From NCBI GenBank assembly GCA_029718625.1, contig CM056380.1:100632193-100696192 (forward strand): 64,000 bases of DNA, given 5' to 3'. Made by a program: the position numbers and the translations under genes. The stretch is from Synaphobranchus kaupii (lineage: Eukaryota > Chordata > Actinopteri > Anguilliformes > Synaphobranchidae). Each line of letters starts with the position of its first letter. Position 1 is the first letter of the stretch. Of this stretch, positions 12,180 through 25,965 are shown piece by piece. The notes under the pieces are model-generated. The model saw nothing but the letters and a program-made list of their open reading frames with translations. It had not been told where the DNA came from and did not search any database.

Positions 12180-15120
12180 TTAGCTATGCTGATTTGTGTT
12201 TAATTTATGACCATTGAACGCAATATTCCTTTCAACGGTACTCTAGACAGGAAGCAAGTGCGTGGAACAGTTGTGCAGTTCATTCTGGGTACTACAGGCA
12301 GAAAAGAAAAGCAGAGCAGATTACCTTCAGATTTGATAACATTTCTTAAAGAGATTTTAACAACTCAATAAGAAATGAAAAATTTAAATAATTCAGAACA
12401 GTCATCAGCATATGTCTTTACTCAGAGACCTTTTTATTTTGTTAAAATCAATACTGAATTCATCACTCATAGATTAGACGGACTGCCGTGCTCAGGATGT
12501 CAAAAGTTTGCGGAAAGATATTCTCCTTGCCTTTCAATATGCAAACCATGCAAGTCTATCCAACTTTAAGGTAAGGAGCAGCATTAAATAGCTTATTTTT
12601 GGGAAAAAAAGTAACTTTTTGGGGAAAACTGCAATGAGAAAAAGTGTGCAGAGATTAATCCAATCTGACAGATATAAAGACAGTGTGCTAGGAAGGTGCT
12701 CAATAAAATCACAAAACAAAGTTTCCAGATTACCTGCAGAACAGTGGGAGATGGAACAAGCAAAGGCATTTTAAAGCGAATCATCAGAGACCCCACTGTC
12801 ACCGAACAAATACTTCCAAAAATAACAAATGCTGAATATGAAATAGGGCTTGCGGTGTCCCTTCAGGCACTAAAAGTTACCTTGGGCATAAAAAGAACCG
12901 GAATATATGTATAGCACTTAATTTTACAGAGCTCAGACCAAGATGAATTACTTCCCTGCACACTGCTACTTCCATTAGTTCACTTTTTTTTTTTCCACGT
13001 GCCCAACACCTAATAGCTCATACATATACTCAGTGTCAGCTAATAGTTACTTTTTACGTCTGATAAGATGGATGCATAAAAAAAGCAGACAGGCTTCCTC
13101 TAAAATAACTCATGTGGCTTACGTTTGACAATGTTAATAGGGGACACATTACAGCCAAAATAGTAATAAATGAACAAAAAATTAGCATGAGCTGCATCTC
13201 TCCTTGTATTACTCCATGAATGGTCAAAATGTATGGAGTGTTGCCACCTCCTCGCATAGTGTGTAAACTGGTGCAGCAATGCGTTGGAGGGAGAGAGGGA
13301 GAGAGGGAGAGAGGGAGAGAGAGAACAGAGATGAACCACACCTTCAGATTTGTCATTCATCTCAGTGTTCAAGGGAGCATCACGCGGGTTCACAGTTCCG
13401 GGAGGGCTTTGACCGTTTGCACACTGACCGCGCTTCACCCCCAGGCAGCGGGGGACGAGCCTGACCGAGCCGTGACCACCCCCATGGCGACCTGCTCCTG
13501 CCGCAACGCTTCATTAGCCGAGCCAGCAACACAATCCCGCACTGGTTTTGTGCCAGTATCAACATTTTCTGCGCAATATAGTTGTGGAAAAAAGGACTGT
13601 AAATAAATATGCAGTGACTGACACAGCCGTGTCCTAAGAGGAATGGGTAAGCATCACTGTCACACGCTAAGGCTTCTGACCTCCCCAAGAGGTGCCCACT
13701 GTACGGTAATTATTTCCGTCGGCATTCTGGAAACATGCGGCAGCGTCGCTAGGACACCAATGGCACGACCGGTGTTTTCATTTCGGGAGCGCCCCAGTTG
13801 TACTTTGGTTTATAAATTTTAAAAAACTAGCCAAGAAACAGGCTTCAGACATACTGAAAATGAAAAGTGCAATGTTCCTCAGCCGTGAAGCCATAAAAGA
13901 CGGAAAACAATAAGTCATCGCATTAAAATCAGAGAAGACTTAGCCGCGGTGGGTACGCATCAGCGCGCGACTTCGTCTCTCCTTTTATGACAGCGTGAAA
14001 CTTCAACAGAGATTACAATCTCCACAGATAAACCAAGAATCCCTATCAGAAGCGCCGCATTTTACCCCTCCCCGAGACTGATTGACCAGGAGCAAAATAA
14101 TTCATTATTCAGAGCTGAGCAAATGACATTCCGTTGAATACGGAATGATTTTACCCCGCGGGCTTCTTTCTGCCTCTGTGGCACACACCATCTTAAGCCG
14201 TAACACACAGAAACTGGAAAAACACCAACTTTTCTGCACATAATGTCTGCACTGAAATAAAGCTGGTACGATTGCCTCATCCTCGCTATGAGAATCAGGG
14301 GAACAGCCAAGGGACACGAGGCTCTAAGGAGCCCCCCGTCTTAATTGCAGTTTGTGAGCTTGACAAGAATGAGCCTTGCCCTGTAAAAGAGGCCAGTCTG
14401 CACTGAATCGCCCTGGAATACAATGTTCCATATTGCCTTGAAAACAAGCGACTCTGCATTGGAAGACCAAAGCGTTCCGTGTGGAATAGAGCCTTTAGCA
14501 GAGGAGTCATTTGGAGCATAATGTCCCAACACCACCTAGACCAAGCATTTTATGATATGAGAGCGGTGCTTCCCTTTTAATCCATTATCTGTAGGTCTGT
14601 GCGTCAGCTTGTGAGACGAATGCTTTCACTGTTTTTGGATGTGCTAATTAGAAAAATGCCTCGTGTATTTCCTTCATTGCCGCACTGTTTAGTTTAAACA
14701 CTAAAGATGTTTTAAAGTAGTTAAACATCGGAATAGGAACGGAGAAGTAATTAATTAGGACTGGGCCAATGCTGAAACAAACGCTGCGAGAGCAAGTCTA
14801 TTACAAGAAATCGGTAGATAAAAAAAAAAAGAAAGAAAAAAAAAGTGCTTAAATTGTGTCAAAATGAAAAAGGCAGCCGTGCTTGCCTGTGGGCTGCAGC
14901 CTCAGATCGAATGGGAGGCTCTCACAGGGAAGGTGTATATGTGAGGCTGCTGAAAATCATGGCAGTGAACGGGGGCTGTGGAATATCATAACATCAAAGC
15001 AAATCACAAAGTGTTTTACTGAACCTCTGACGTATGTCCCCATTTGGCTATCACTGATATACGTTCAGGTACGAGTAATATCGTTTGAGTGACTTTTCAG
15101 TCCCCCTCCCCCCCCCCCAA
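12180..15120. other. Intronic stretch, simple repeats only
   Basis: Holds a GAGAGAGGGA-type run at about 13290-13325 and a GC-richer patch at 13380-13790 without splice-supported coding sequence. Nothing else was recognised. Confidence 0.45.
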
Positions 15121-15127
15121 CAACCCC

Positions 15128-15395
15128 TTAATGCCTTGCATTTATATAGCGCCTTTCTCACCAACCAACTCAAAGCGCTTCACAATGATGAGGGGGAAAC
15201 TCGCCTCTACCACCACCAATGTGTAGCACCCACCTGGGTGATGCAACGGCAGCCATTTTGCGCCAGAATGCTCACCACACATCAGCTGAGGTGGAGAGGG
15301 GGAGAATGATTTTAGACAATTAAACTGGGGGATGATTAGGTGGCAGATTGAAAGAGCCTGGGTTCAGAGTTTAGCCAGGACCCTTCTTTTTTCCT
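15128..15395 (+). repeat. Teleost dispersed repeat (TTTATATAGCGCC type)
   Basis: Begins GCATTTATATAGCGCCTTTC, then CAAAGCGCTTCACAATGATG, ACCACCAATGTGTAGCACCC and CACACATCAGCTGAGGTGG, and ends near TTTAGCCAGGACCC. I recognise this as a widely dispersed fish repeat. It does not code and its class is uncertain to me. Confidence 0.65.
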
Positions 15396-16590
15396 CCTCA
15401 ATTTGGAACTTCATAACTCAAGAAATCACTTCTACCTGAAGCTGATACACTTGTCTGCAAAATAGTGAACAGTTTCTCTTCTTCGTTTGGAGAAGATGCC
15501 TATCTCTGACTGGTAGCAGCTGATACCCTATGGGCGCCTATGACGTTATTGGAAGGAATGAATATCCCGGTAAACGCAAAAATAATCCTGGTCAACTTAA
15601 GCCCACCGTAGCTCTGGTCAGAAAAGGCCAATTGCGTCCTGAGCCCGGCCTGCGTTCGTGGTTATGGATTCCGTCACTAATAAGACTTGGATATAGCTCA
15701 TTATTTCATTATGAAAATTTGACAATGATTATTATAGCCCTTTTAGAATAATGGCAGTAAGCATTAGTTGTACTTTAGTACTTTGAAGCTTCGGTATGTA
15801 GCAAAAACTGAAACCAGCTTTTATTTAAAAAAAACTAACAAATAAATAAAAACTATAACCATGTTATGAACATATAATAATGGTAATGTACAAATTAAAG
15901 AAATGGAAGGGGCTTATGTAGAATGAGTATCTTCTACCCTCCCTGCATTGTTCATGTGAGACCCGTCTCTACCAGTGAGTGCGTTTCGCTGCTCTACGAC
16001 AGTCAATTAAGGGGAGGATCCAGAGGCTGGACTCTTACTCGGCTATTGATAACACTTAGCATTAAAGATAATTGGTTACATCCCAGTACCATTAGCAATG
16101 TCATTTTATCTTCCAAATGGGATTGTTGTTGCATTTAAATGCACATTGCTTGGTAGGAATGTTAAAATTTGGAGTGCCAAACCACTGCCCATTCAGTAAA
16201 TTGGTCAGTGAATTCACGTCCAGTTATTGGATTCATTAGTATTGCGCACATTCTCTCAAAATGCAGCCTCCAGATGTTGGTTTAAAAACAATGTAGTTAT
16301 TCCTGAACTATAACCACGAGTATTGCAATAGTTTAGCAATAAAGCCATTTCCCAGTGCTACCATAAGTACTTTGTGTGTACATATGGTACGTATAAAATA
16401 ATTATTTACAGTAAAGTAATAATGCAAATGTAATAATTGAATAATGAAGAGGAGTGAAACAAACATTGGTAAGCCATACAAATGATCAGAGTAAAAAGCC
16501 ATTTCAACTGATTAAAGAAGAGTCAGCTGTTAAAATGTTGTTGATTTGCAGTATTTTTGGGTCAGGTGACACTTCTTCCTGCAGCGCAGC
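15396..16590. other. Intronic stretch, no feature seen
   Basis: AT-rich sequence with no recognisable exon, RNA gene or repeat family. Confidence 0.45.
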
Positions 16591-16822
16591 TCACAGGTCG
16601 TGCTTTTCACAGAGACGAGCCGGAGGACACGCTTCCTGTGCAGGCAGATGAGCGGGGGTGACTACAGAACGATGAGACGCGGATCCCTGCCGAATGAACC
16701 TTCCCTAACCCCGGCCAACGTTACCGCCAATTATGCGTGCTCTGAGCCACAGCGAGGACCGCCAGCGAGGACCGCCGTGGTCAGGATTCGATCCCGGGCC
16801 GCGGGGTCATCCATGCACTAGA
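16590..16822 (-). repeat. GC-rich tRNA-like / SINE-like dispersed repeat
   Basis: On the minus strand it contains GGGATCGAATCCTGACC, a B-box-like motif, near CCCGCGGCCC. On the plus strand it has GAACCTTCCCTAACCCCGGC and CCGCCAATTATGCGTGC. An AGCGAGGACCGCC unit is tandemly doubled. The sharp GC contrast with its surroundings and the likeness to fish tRNA-related repeats support a retroelement, but no tail was defined. Confidence 0.4.
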
Positions 16823-17330
16823 ACAAGAATAAAGATTAAAAATATTGTGTCGGATAAAAACGATGGCAGCTACGGCAATAGGAAAAACACGTAACCGCAT
16901 CATCTATATGGGGTCTTTTCACGCAAGTGTAATGTCACGCATCTCCAAATCAACAACCTCACCCGCATGGGACAAGTACAACAGTACAAGTCTGTCATTA
17001 GCAAATTAAGTAAAGAAAACAGCTTACAAAACAGCACCAGCAATGGAATCCAAATGTAAACCTTTGTATCTTAAAGGTGAGGTAGATTAATACATTAATA
17101 GGCTATATCTGAACAAGTGGAGTTGATCTTGTGAATTTTTGTGTAAAGGGAAAAAAAATATATATATTTCTATTACTATTTATTATTATTATTTATTTTT
17201 AAATTAGACCAATGAACTTAGAAGCGCCCGTTATCATTTGGACAAACTGGTTGCAATATCTCATACAGCAAAAAGTAGATACAAGGGTTGATTATTCCAA
17301 AGAGTTGGACTGAAACTATTAAACTCTAAG

Positions 17331-17465
17331 GGCTTGATTTACTAAGACCATTAAAAAAACCTTTTTAGCAGACGCAAAACAAATAAAATGACCAATGATT
17401 TGTTTTGCACCAATCATTGGTGGCGTTGTTAGTTTTGTGTGTGCAAAAAGGTAAATCAAGTCTTA
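17331..17465. mobile_element. Small MITE-like repeat (GACTTGATTTAC termini)
   Basis: The left end reads GGGCTTGATTTACTAAGACC and the right end GGTAAATCAAGTCTTAAG, an imperfect inverted pair about 135 bp apart. No clear target duplication. Probably a hAT-type MITE remnant. Confidence 0.4.
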
Positions 17466-17469
17466 AGTG

Positions 17470-19855
17470 CATTTGATTGAATCCAGACCCGCGTCTCAAA
17501 AAAGTTCACTCTCTACTGAAATGTTCAAAAAGTGAAGTTAGATATACAGTAACTACATTTTATAACCTATATTAGTCATAAATGTTTTAATGTTCAGGTT
17601 CAATCTGCAAGTACACATGCATATAACCCCAGAAGGTTATTAGGTTATTCTAAGATATTGAGCTGTCGAGGCCCGCTCTGCCCTTACAGTTAATTCATGA
17701 ATATCCATAGCAACTGCTCTGAGAGCCCAGAGGAACAATACCATTATTGCAGAAGACAAGGACAGAGGAAGTGGATATCTGGCCAATGTGATTAAATATG
17801 GCTCGGGGTGTAACCCAGGTTAGTCCCGTGCTTTTACGTCCATATAAAAAATGAGCATGTTCAAGCACTTGAACATGGCACGCAAGCCCATGGGGCACCA
17901 ATAGACCATTAATCCACTGTACCGTAGTACAATCCCACAGACCGGCTATAGGAAAACAACATTTCAGTGACGCCAGTGCTTCTGTACTCCATCCGGCCTT
18001 GCTGTCACGACATGCCTCTTTCCTGCGCTATTTCGGTCTCCTCACTTTCATATTTCTACCCGAGGACTCTGTGGGTCTATGGGGCTGTGGGGGGGGGGGG
18101 GGGGGGGGGGGCTCTGTGGGGCTTGATCTGTGGGGCTGACCAACCCACAGATCAATCCTAAAATCAGCTGCATGATTATGGCGTAAAATGTATTATTGCC
18201 ATCGTAAATCGTTGCCGATGAACTTTGGGTTAGATTGCGCGCTGCGCAGTTCACTGGACCAGTCAACAGTCCAGTCATGCATAACTATGCATATATATTC
18301 CAAACTCTACTCCGCCAACCCTTAAAAACGTGATTACTGGCCAGACCTAGGGCTGGATGTGAGGATTGCGTCATTGAGTGGAACCTCATTTAAGCGCACA
18401 GGTTGTGAACTGAAGGCACAAGTTTTGTTTAAAAAATGCTAAAACTGAGGCTTTTGCGGTTTTGTGAACTAGTTGTTTGACTCATTAAACATCTGTGATA
18501 TCTCTGTTGGTGCAGACTCCCCGAATGCTTTTTAAAAAAAAAAGCTTTCCAGCTTGGGGTGTAAACAAATGTAGTTTTGTGGCTCAAGTCTGCCATAAAT
18601 TGTTGTTCTGAACACTTCCAACAACAAAACTACGTATGGATTAATGGGCAGCAGACACACAATAAACTTGACTTGTGACAAACCTAGACCCATAATGGCG
18701 TAATATCGCCATGCGTCTGCTTGTCCTGATGGAGCATTGTGTCCCCTCAGCCTAGTGCGCATTTTATGACTCTTTAAAATCACACGCAAGTGTAATGCAA
18801 ACACATTATGAGTTAGCAATTGCCCGATTCGAGGAGTCGGGGCTGCCGTACCACTGGAGTTAAAAATCGGGACTGCAGTTTGCGTCACCTTGGGACCCCA
18901 AAATCATTACGGAGGCACAAGGAGGCCCGTTTTAACCTAAACAACTTAAATGGGTTCCCATCCAAAAACATGAAACTATAGAAAGACGTCTACGCTCATG
19001 TAGTGTGTGTATGGCAGCAAAGACAACGTACATGTTTCAGCATTAGGGTCATTCTGGACCATTTTTAAGTGAGCGTGGACATTTTTCTATAGTTATATAG
19101 CACTTTCCACAACTCAACAAACATTTGGCATTGTACTGTATCTTTTTTTATTCCGGTCCTTACTCTGCTTTTTGCAGGGGTTCTACACACACAAAAAATC
19201 TTTGAAAATAAGGCTCGTCACAGTGTTACTATTCTGACAATGTTGTTACTTCCCTCTAAAACACAGTTGATATCAAACTTCCCTTTAACTGACCAGTGAC
19301 TGTAGGAAAATATGGACAAAGTGACTGATGTCGCCCATCGACTTTCCAATTTGTACAAAAATTGGAGCCAGAGACTGCGCAGTAGGGAGCAGGGGGACCC
19401 TTATAGTCATTATGTCCGGGCCGGGTCTGGTCTGGTTCATCCACTAAGGGCATGAGATGCAAGTGATCCGCAGAGACTAGAAAGTGCCGCAAACGGTCAC
19501 AGATCGGTCCACAAAATGTTAAAACGGCGCATAAATCAGCACATGGGGAGACACTGGAGAAAGAAAGAGCACCTATTACGACTACATGCTCTCGTGGGGA
19601 AAATTTATTGACCTCGTATTTTGATCACATTTGATACCATTGACTTGCATTGAAAAAGGGGCCAGAAAGGCCCATACGGTGTAGGCTCTCACACTGTATG
19701 CCACCGGTTAAACCAAACACTGCCACAAGCCTTGAAACGGCCGCTTTTGAGCAAGCATGTTGTATTGTTGTATATTTTTCACTGGCATTTGGCTGTCTCT
19801 AACTGCTTGAAGTTGTAACGCCTAAAACTGGCCACGAACCGAGGAACTTTACCAA
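17470..19855. other. Intronic stretch with a poly-G tract
   Basis: Contains a poly-G run at 18089-18111 within CTGTGGGGCT-like duplications (18078-18140). No coding exon or other repeat recognised. Confidence 0.45.
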
Positions 19856-19859
19856 ACAA

Positions 19860-20113
19860 TTGAAGACCCTGGTGCTAAAAGTACTGAAGTCACATTTTTA
19901 GACAATTCAAGTCGAGCATAGAAACATGTTGTATTTGTTTAGCTAAGTCCAGTACCCTATAAATATCATTAACAGAAAAGGTGCCTAATTCTCTTTTCTC
20001 CAGTATGGAAACAACAGGTTATGGCTGATTTCATGGATTAATGATATTTTGGATTTGATTTTCTCAAAATAGACATTTTGCGACTTCAGTACTTTTAGCA
20101 CCAGGGTCTTCAA
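19860..20113. mobile_element. MITE with 32-bp perfect TIRs (254 bp)
   Basis: The left terminus begins TTGAAGACCCTGGTGCTAAA. The right terminus is its reverse complement, and the pair is perfect over 32 bp. The interior is AT-rich and non-coding. The target duplication is not clear, so the superfamily is unassigned. Confidence 0.8.
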
Positions 20114-20125
20114 GTTGATAAGCAT

Positions 20126-20368
20126 TTACAGGGATGCTATCACAGCTAAAAAGCAGTGGAGGGTGCACATAACTTCACGATCAGAGTTTGGGTAAGTCAG
20201 TCTCATGGTCTCTGAGAATGTACGACAGCCCATCATTGAGCAGAAACCATACAACGTGACCAATGCAAACGTGACCACAGTATCTAGCAGTATCGAAATC
20301 AGCAACCCGCCCCACTTTTCCTTTTTCAGATTAGTTACCCATGCTAAGATGTCGAGCCAACTACTCAT
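20126..20368 (-). pseudogene. Short open frame with a membrane segment, possible Env transmembrane-type remnant
   Basis: An 80-codon minus-strand frame begins MSSWLDILAWVTN, followed by a charged LKKEKWGG and about 20 hydrophobic residues, then Cys-rich GFCSMMGC. A Trp-rich membrane-proximal stretch, a transmembrane helix and a cysteine near the inner face are reminiscent of the end of retroviral or retroelement Env transmembrane subunits. Nothing upstream in frame continues it and there is no LTR nearby. It may be a chance open frame. Confidence 0.2.
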
Positions 20369-20369
20369 C

Positions 20370-23300
20370 CATTGAATTCATCATCACTCAGAATGGATTA
20401 ATGAAGCAGGGGTCTGATGCATAAGTTAGGGCAAAATATCATAACATGATTCTGAACAATAATTAATATCTAATATATTTAATATCTAAAGTAGGCATAC
20501 GGTCCCTTTTAAATAGATAATATCTCAGTTTTTATTTAGGGTAATATGTTTAGAAAGTTCAGAACTGCAAATTGAACTAAATTTGGCTGAATGGCAAAAT
20601 AAAGGATAGGGTCAGTCTGCTTTTCCAACTACAATGCAATACAATTTGCACTTTCAAAAGCAAATATGGCACATACAAGAACCAGAAGTAAAAAAATGAA
20701 ATAAAATGGCAGTAGCCCAAACACAACACTGCCTGATTACACCTCAAAAGCTAAACTGACAACCAACAGAGAAACTGAAAGACAATCATCTCATATTCTC
20801 ATAGAATACACAACTGTGAGCACTGCATATCCCTAAGCACAAAAGTGTCTGCATTCAGTCTACTCTCATTAATTAATTATTGCTAATTATCTTTCTTGCA
20901 AAAGAACCAAGTAAAATAAAAAGATTCATTAAAAAAAAAAAAACCTCAAGCAGACAAAGATGCATGATAATGCCAGATGGACAACAATTAACTTATTTCA
21001 TTTCCCTGGGCCAATTTAGATCCAATTACGAGCCCACCCATTGCCCTCCATTATCAAAAGGGCTAACCCTTGCATGTTAGCTACACACAGACACACAGGA
21101 AAGCACAGATGATAGTGTCCGCTGGGGACAGCGAAAGGAGGAGAGCCAGAGGCTGCAAGAGCTGACAGGTCTCCTGCTAAAGATTGCATCTTGGGATCCC
21201 AACAGCCCCTGACAAATGCAACAGCAGCCGTATCTCATTATTCAGCCTGGGATTTTATAGAGCGATAAGTCCTCAATAAGTCCTCATTTGGGTAGGTCAA
21301 GAAATGTCACCTTCCCTGAACAAACCCATAAACAGCAGGAAAACAGCATTGCGAAGCACGCATTGAACTTCTCGCTGCCACCTCAGCTGTTCGAGGATCA
21401 TCAGTCACAAAGCACATTTTAAAAGGTGAGAAAATTGCTCATTTTCGTTCGTACTCATAAATACATCACAGCGTCCCTTGTACAAATCATTCTCCTCACG
21501 AGTTTAATTAGCCGACAGCTAGATTTGCCGCTGCAACCATGCGCGCGTTTTGCAAGACGCAAGCCCCTCTGCTTTCTCCTCCACCCCTTCTATCACCCTA
21601 TTCCTGGATGCATGCACGCCACCCTCCCAAATCCACCCCTCTGCCTCTCCTCTCTGCAGTCTGACACCTATCTCATGTACACCTCTCTCCCAACTCTCTT
21701 TATTTCTCCTCTCCCCCCTCCACCGCCGCCGTGTCACTGAACTCTCTCTTCCACACTCTCTCCTTTCCTGCACCCCACCCATGTACACTTTTGGATGTGA
21801 ATCACAGATGTGTGATGTCACTAATTGGCATGCGCGAGTAACATATTACACTCCAGACATTCTGCCTCCACAGACTCACTCGCGCTGTAACACTGCGAGG
21901 CATGTTTAGATGGAACCCTGATGGATGAAGCAGAATATACGTGCTAAAGGCAGGGAGGGTGGGGGGGAATCAATATCCTTTTCTGAGGACACTTGGAAGG
22001 AACCTGAACCCATCAGTCATCCAGTCTTTAGCATTCAATATTTGTACAACGTACCTTTGTTTTGGCACCATTTTTTTTACCTGAATGAAGATGTTAACCA
22101 GTCCCGAGATCTGCCAGAAAAGACTTACGGATACATTTTAAGCTGCGTGCGGGGGGGGGGGGGGGGGGGGTTGGCCGTTAATGCATTGCACCGCGCATTA
22201 TACCGCAGTGGCTATACCACATTAGCATGTCTCAGGAAGAGGAGGCATACTGAAGCTCCATTAGAACCCCAGAAAACTCAATACGTCGATACATATACAT
22301 TGATTTTTAAAAGAGCCCTATAAAAAAATAAAAAAAAAATAAAAAGTAATGCAGCTTGACTTTTCATACGGTAGACGGCTATTTTCGCTGGCATATTCAC
22401 AAAGGGCAATTTGAAAATATTCAATGACCTGAACCAGCTCAGTAGAGAGGATGTAGAGCGTATGGAATTCCAATCAAACGTTTTCCGAAGAGGTTTTGAA
22501 ATAATAAATGCCCTTTGGACGCCTCCCAGGGGACTTTTCCAGGGGCAGGGCAGGTGTGGGGGTAACAGACTCAGGAGAAGGCAGCAGCTGTGACTGAGCC
22601 ACTGACACTTGGCTCCACGGAGAGCTGAACATCCATAGCGGGTTTTAGGAAAATTCCCCTTATGGCATAGGAGCCAATCTTACTGTCCAGAATACCACTG
22701 GAACATAGTAATCTGCTGTTTTATTGCATAACTAGTGAAGCAAAATAAAACATGCCACATTTAAATGAGGTTTGAGTACATTTAAGTTACAAATAAAGTA
22801 TATTTGGTTCAACCGTTTTGTTTCTTCTACATCCCTTGCTACCTGTGATATGTAACCGGCTGAAGTGAATAGAACGCAAGAAAAAGACACACGCCATCTC
22901 TTACAAAGACTATGAACCCAGGTAACAGAGGGAGATAACACATCAAACCAAGAGGTGTGCAGGTGTGAAACACAGTTATTCAGGGGGCAGTTTAGTCTCT
23001 TAAATACTGAAAAAAAGTCAATGAATGCAAAAAAAATAAATAATAATAATAATTGGATGTTACAATCCAGGATGTACATCTGATACTTTACCACTGGAAC
23101 TGGTTTAAATGGCATTCTAGATTGTGCATATTAATGCTGCTAAAAATGAACAGGAAAAATTATTCTCCATATGCGCAAATCACCGTAGCACCGAGAAACC
23201 CTGACTCAACCCGGGACACCAAGAGGGGTTTTTGGACAGTATGTGATGTTAAAAATAAAAAAAACACTGCAGACAATCTAGCCTCGCCATAAACCCCACA

Positions 23301-24220
23301 GCTTATTTGCGCCTCACTTTCATTCAGTGCAGATTACTGTAATACCATTTTCTGGCACTCGACATTTTCACAGCACTGGAAGTCGAGTCTCAGGTTTTCA
23401 CGTATACAAAAAACCGTCTTACATAGCCGCGCTGTGTAATTATGCGGCATGCCGTGCTCTTTGTGCGCGCACAAGAGCCGTCGCTATCGGCTGGGAACTT
23501 TACAGCGCAAGCCAGAGAACAGGGGGAGCGGCAGTCGGCTTAAGGGATATCCGCAGACCGGGCTGAAAACCCCCACAAGGCCCCGAGACGCCGCGTGTCC
23601 CTAAGGGGGGTGAAATCCCTTATCGCAGGTCATAGCGCAGTCCCGAACCTTTGAAATGACTCGACTTAATTAACACCTTGAATGGCGCTACGCTCAATTA
23701 ACTCTAATATTCCTTCTGGGCCATTTTCAAATGTTTAAGAAATGAACACATTTTCATTTTGCTGATTGTTTGTACCTAATCTATTTGTTCTATTCACGAT
23801 GTTGAACGTGCACCCATCCAGCCACATAGACACTAAAGTATCGGCGATACTTTTTCCCCATTTCCTGCGAAAATGCTTCCCTCAAGAAAAAAAAATAATA
23901 ATCCTTGAACAAATTAAAAGTAGCTCAGTTAGATCTTAACTGGTCCAGCTACGATTGCTCTACAGATGCTATGAAATGTTTCACAATGCAATAATTGGTC
24001 ATTTTAATTTGACCGAAAAAAATGAGATGAGCACAATTACATAGTTCTAGCTTGGGTAGGAGTACTAATACATATACATAATAAATTGGTAGCAAGAAAA
24101 GCCAAGTAATTTTCATTTACAAAAAAAGGCAATGGCTAACAACTTCCGGTTATAGCATCTGCATTCTTTTTGTTTTTTCCAGAATGTATAGTTGACTGTG
24201 TGTACTATTCTATGTTCATT
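20370..24220. other. Intronic stretch with poly-G tract and possible conserved non-coding DNA
   Basis: A poly-G run lies at 22150-22170. The stretch at 21165-21300 is compositionally balanced with few simple repeats and might be conserved non-coding DNA, which cannot be tested here. The pyrimidine-rich open frames at 21430-21900 are low-complexity. No exon seen. Confidence 0.4.
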
Positions 24221-24225
24221 ACTAG

Positions 24226-24360
24226 GGATAGCTCCTACGTCGTGAGGAAGCTGTGCTTTGTCAGACCTGCTCTGTAGTCGCGTCAATGACCTTCAATATG
24301 CACTTATTGTACGTCGCTTTGGATAAAAGCGTCTGCCAAATAATTGCAATGTAATGTAAT
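24226..24360 (+). mobile_element. SINE/LINE 3' end with TAATG tail, copy 1
   Basis: Shares with 26480-26630 the blocks GGGATAGCT, TGTGCTTTGTC and GTACGTCGCTTTGGATAAAA, then GCGTCTGC, and ends in a TGTAATGTAAT tail. The GTCGCTTTGGATAAAAGCGT segment is a very common 3' end of fish SINEs and their partner LINEs. It carries no coding part. Confidence 0.75.
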
Positions 24361-25585
24361 CGGCAATGAAACCCAGAACTCCCCCTAGGAAGCCACCTAC
24401 TGCATCAAATGTTGAATCTTCTGTTGCCCTACTACTGCTATATTTTTCTCTTTCAGCTCCCCCCAAGGCAGGGAAAGACATATACACGCTCGTGCCATGT
24501 ACGCGCCAATGTCATTTTTCCAGTGCTGAAGGGTCGGAACTGATCTGGAGTCAGTGTACAGGAGCAGTTACCTGCCGGCTGAGGGAACAAGCGCGTGCGA
24601 CATGGGATTCGGAGCCCCTGCGAAAAGGATCATCCACCGGTTTAATCCGCTGCACAGAGACTGCGAACTCTGGACATCTCTCGATGCAGATCGGAGCTCA
24701 TCCATTACCACGGCTAATAAGAAAAATCATTAGGAAGCCTTATTGAAGGAGCCAGGTCTGGAGGAAGATAAGCACGAGGAGGAAGCCCAGTCCTGAGTCA
24801 TGGTTGGCACTGTAAATCGATTACGTGTGCACCCAATGAAAGCCTCCATTTCCTCCAATATGAAAATAGCAGCTTGTTTATGAGTAATTTGCATGGTAAT
24901 TATGGCATATACTAACCGGAGTTAGACCATGTCTGACATCAACAAACAATGGCAATAATGCCACAGACAGATACAGTACATTACAATGGAAGGCTGTGTG
25001 TTTTCCCTCCTTTGAGTTTGCCATTTGGACTGACATAGGGCTATTTTTATTTTTTTATTTATTATTTTTTTTACTTGGAGCCATTTTGCCAAGCTATTTC
25101 CACTGTGCCCATCGGTAATGATAATAATTTTGTAGGCCTCAACTCCGGTGAAGAGCGATGGTAAACTTTGTGGCTGCAGATCCTACGGACATTGCCGAGC
25201 ATATGTTGCGAATGTGTCTCCATGGTGACGACCACAAACAAAATTATATCGACTAGACAATTCATCAACATTATCAAAACAAGCAGCAGGAGTGCCCTGA
25301 AAAATCTCCAGCCCGCTTCCTCGTCCCACAACACACACACAGCGTATGAAAAAAACAAAAGACAAAAAAAATACATTCAAATGAACAAACGCGAACACGA
25401 GAGACAGCTGGACTACGTCGCCAATGCAGCGCCGCGTGACGTCCCATATGAAAGGACTTACTATATTAAAATGTTAAAAAAATTATTATTATTAAATTCA
25501 ACTTTTAAACTCATTCTTCTATTATTTTATTTCTTCATTTATTTTTTAACATTTGGCGCCCAACATGAGGCTGAGCATATCCAAT
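24361..25585. other. Intronic stretch, possible conserved non-coding block
   Basis: 24780-24930 is free of simple repeats and contains AATTTGCATGGTAATTATGG, with an octamer-like ATTTGCAT. It could be regulatory but there is no direct support. Short open frames here lack motifs. Confidence 0.35.
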
Positions 25586-25589
25586 TCCC

Positions 25590-25965
25590 ACCCCAATTTG
25601 GAATGGCCAATCATCTGCAACTGCAGCCGCGTACATAGCGCGAACCCCACTGCCAGTTCGGGAGCGTTTAGACATCCGCGGCTCTCCTCTGAAACACGTG
25701 GTGTCGCCAGCTGCTTCTATTCACACCGCAGACTACGGTTAAGCTTGCATAGTGCGGAGTCAGAGGAGGGACCTTTCATATGCGGCTTTGACTGTAATCT
25801 ACAAGCAACTGATCGACCAGCAGGGTTCGCTAGATAGCGATGCACACGGAGCCCTATCTGACTGAAACCTCTCATTCCCAAGGCGACGCCCTATGGAGGT
25901 ACCAGCCAGTCGACACTGGCACGCTCCAGCATTCCAGCACCACTCTTCTATTATGTAGCCCGAGT
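25590..25965. repeat. GC-rich dispersed repeat
   Basis: Begins near CCCACCCCAATTTGGAATGG and includes GACATCCGCGGCTCTCC and GCATAGTGCGGAGTCAGAGG. It resembles a fish repeat that starts with an AATTTGGAATG block and is unlike the AT-rich flanks. Class uncertain. Confidence 0.4.

Noticed and set aside
13220..13606. 128-codon open frame in a GC-richer patch
   Set aside because: Its first part translates a GAGAGGGA simple repeat, no motif or splice support was found, and overlapping frames on both strands are equally open.
21519..21909. Open frames of 100-119 codons on both strands
   Set aside because: Low-complexity pyrimidine-rich sequence that is open on both strands; no motif.
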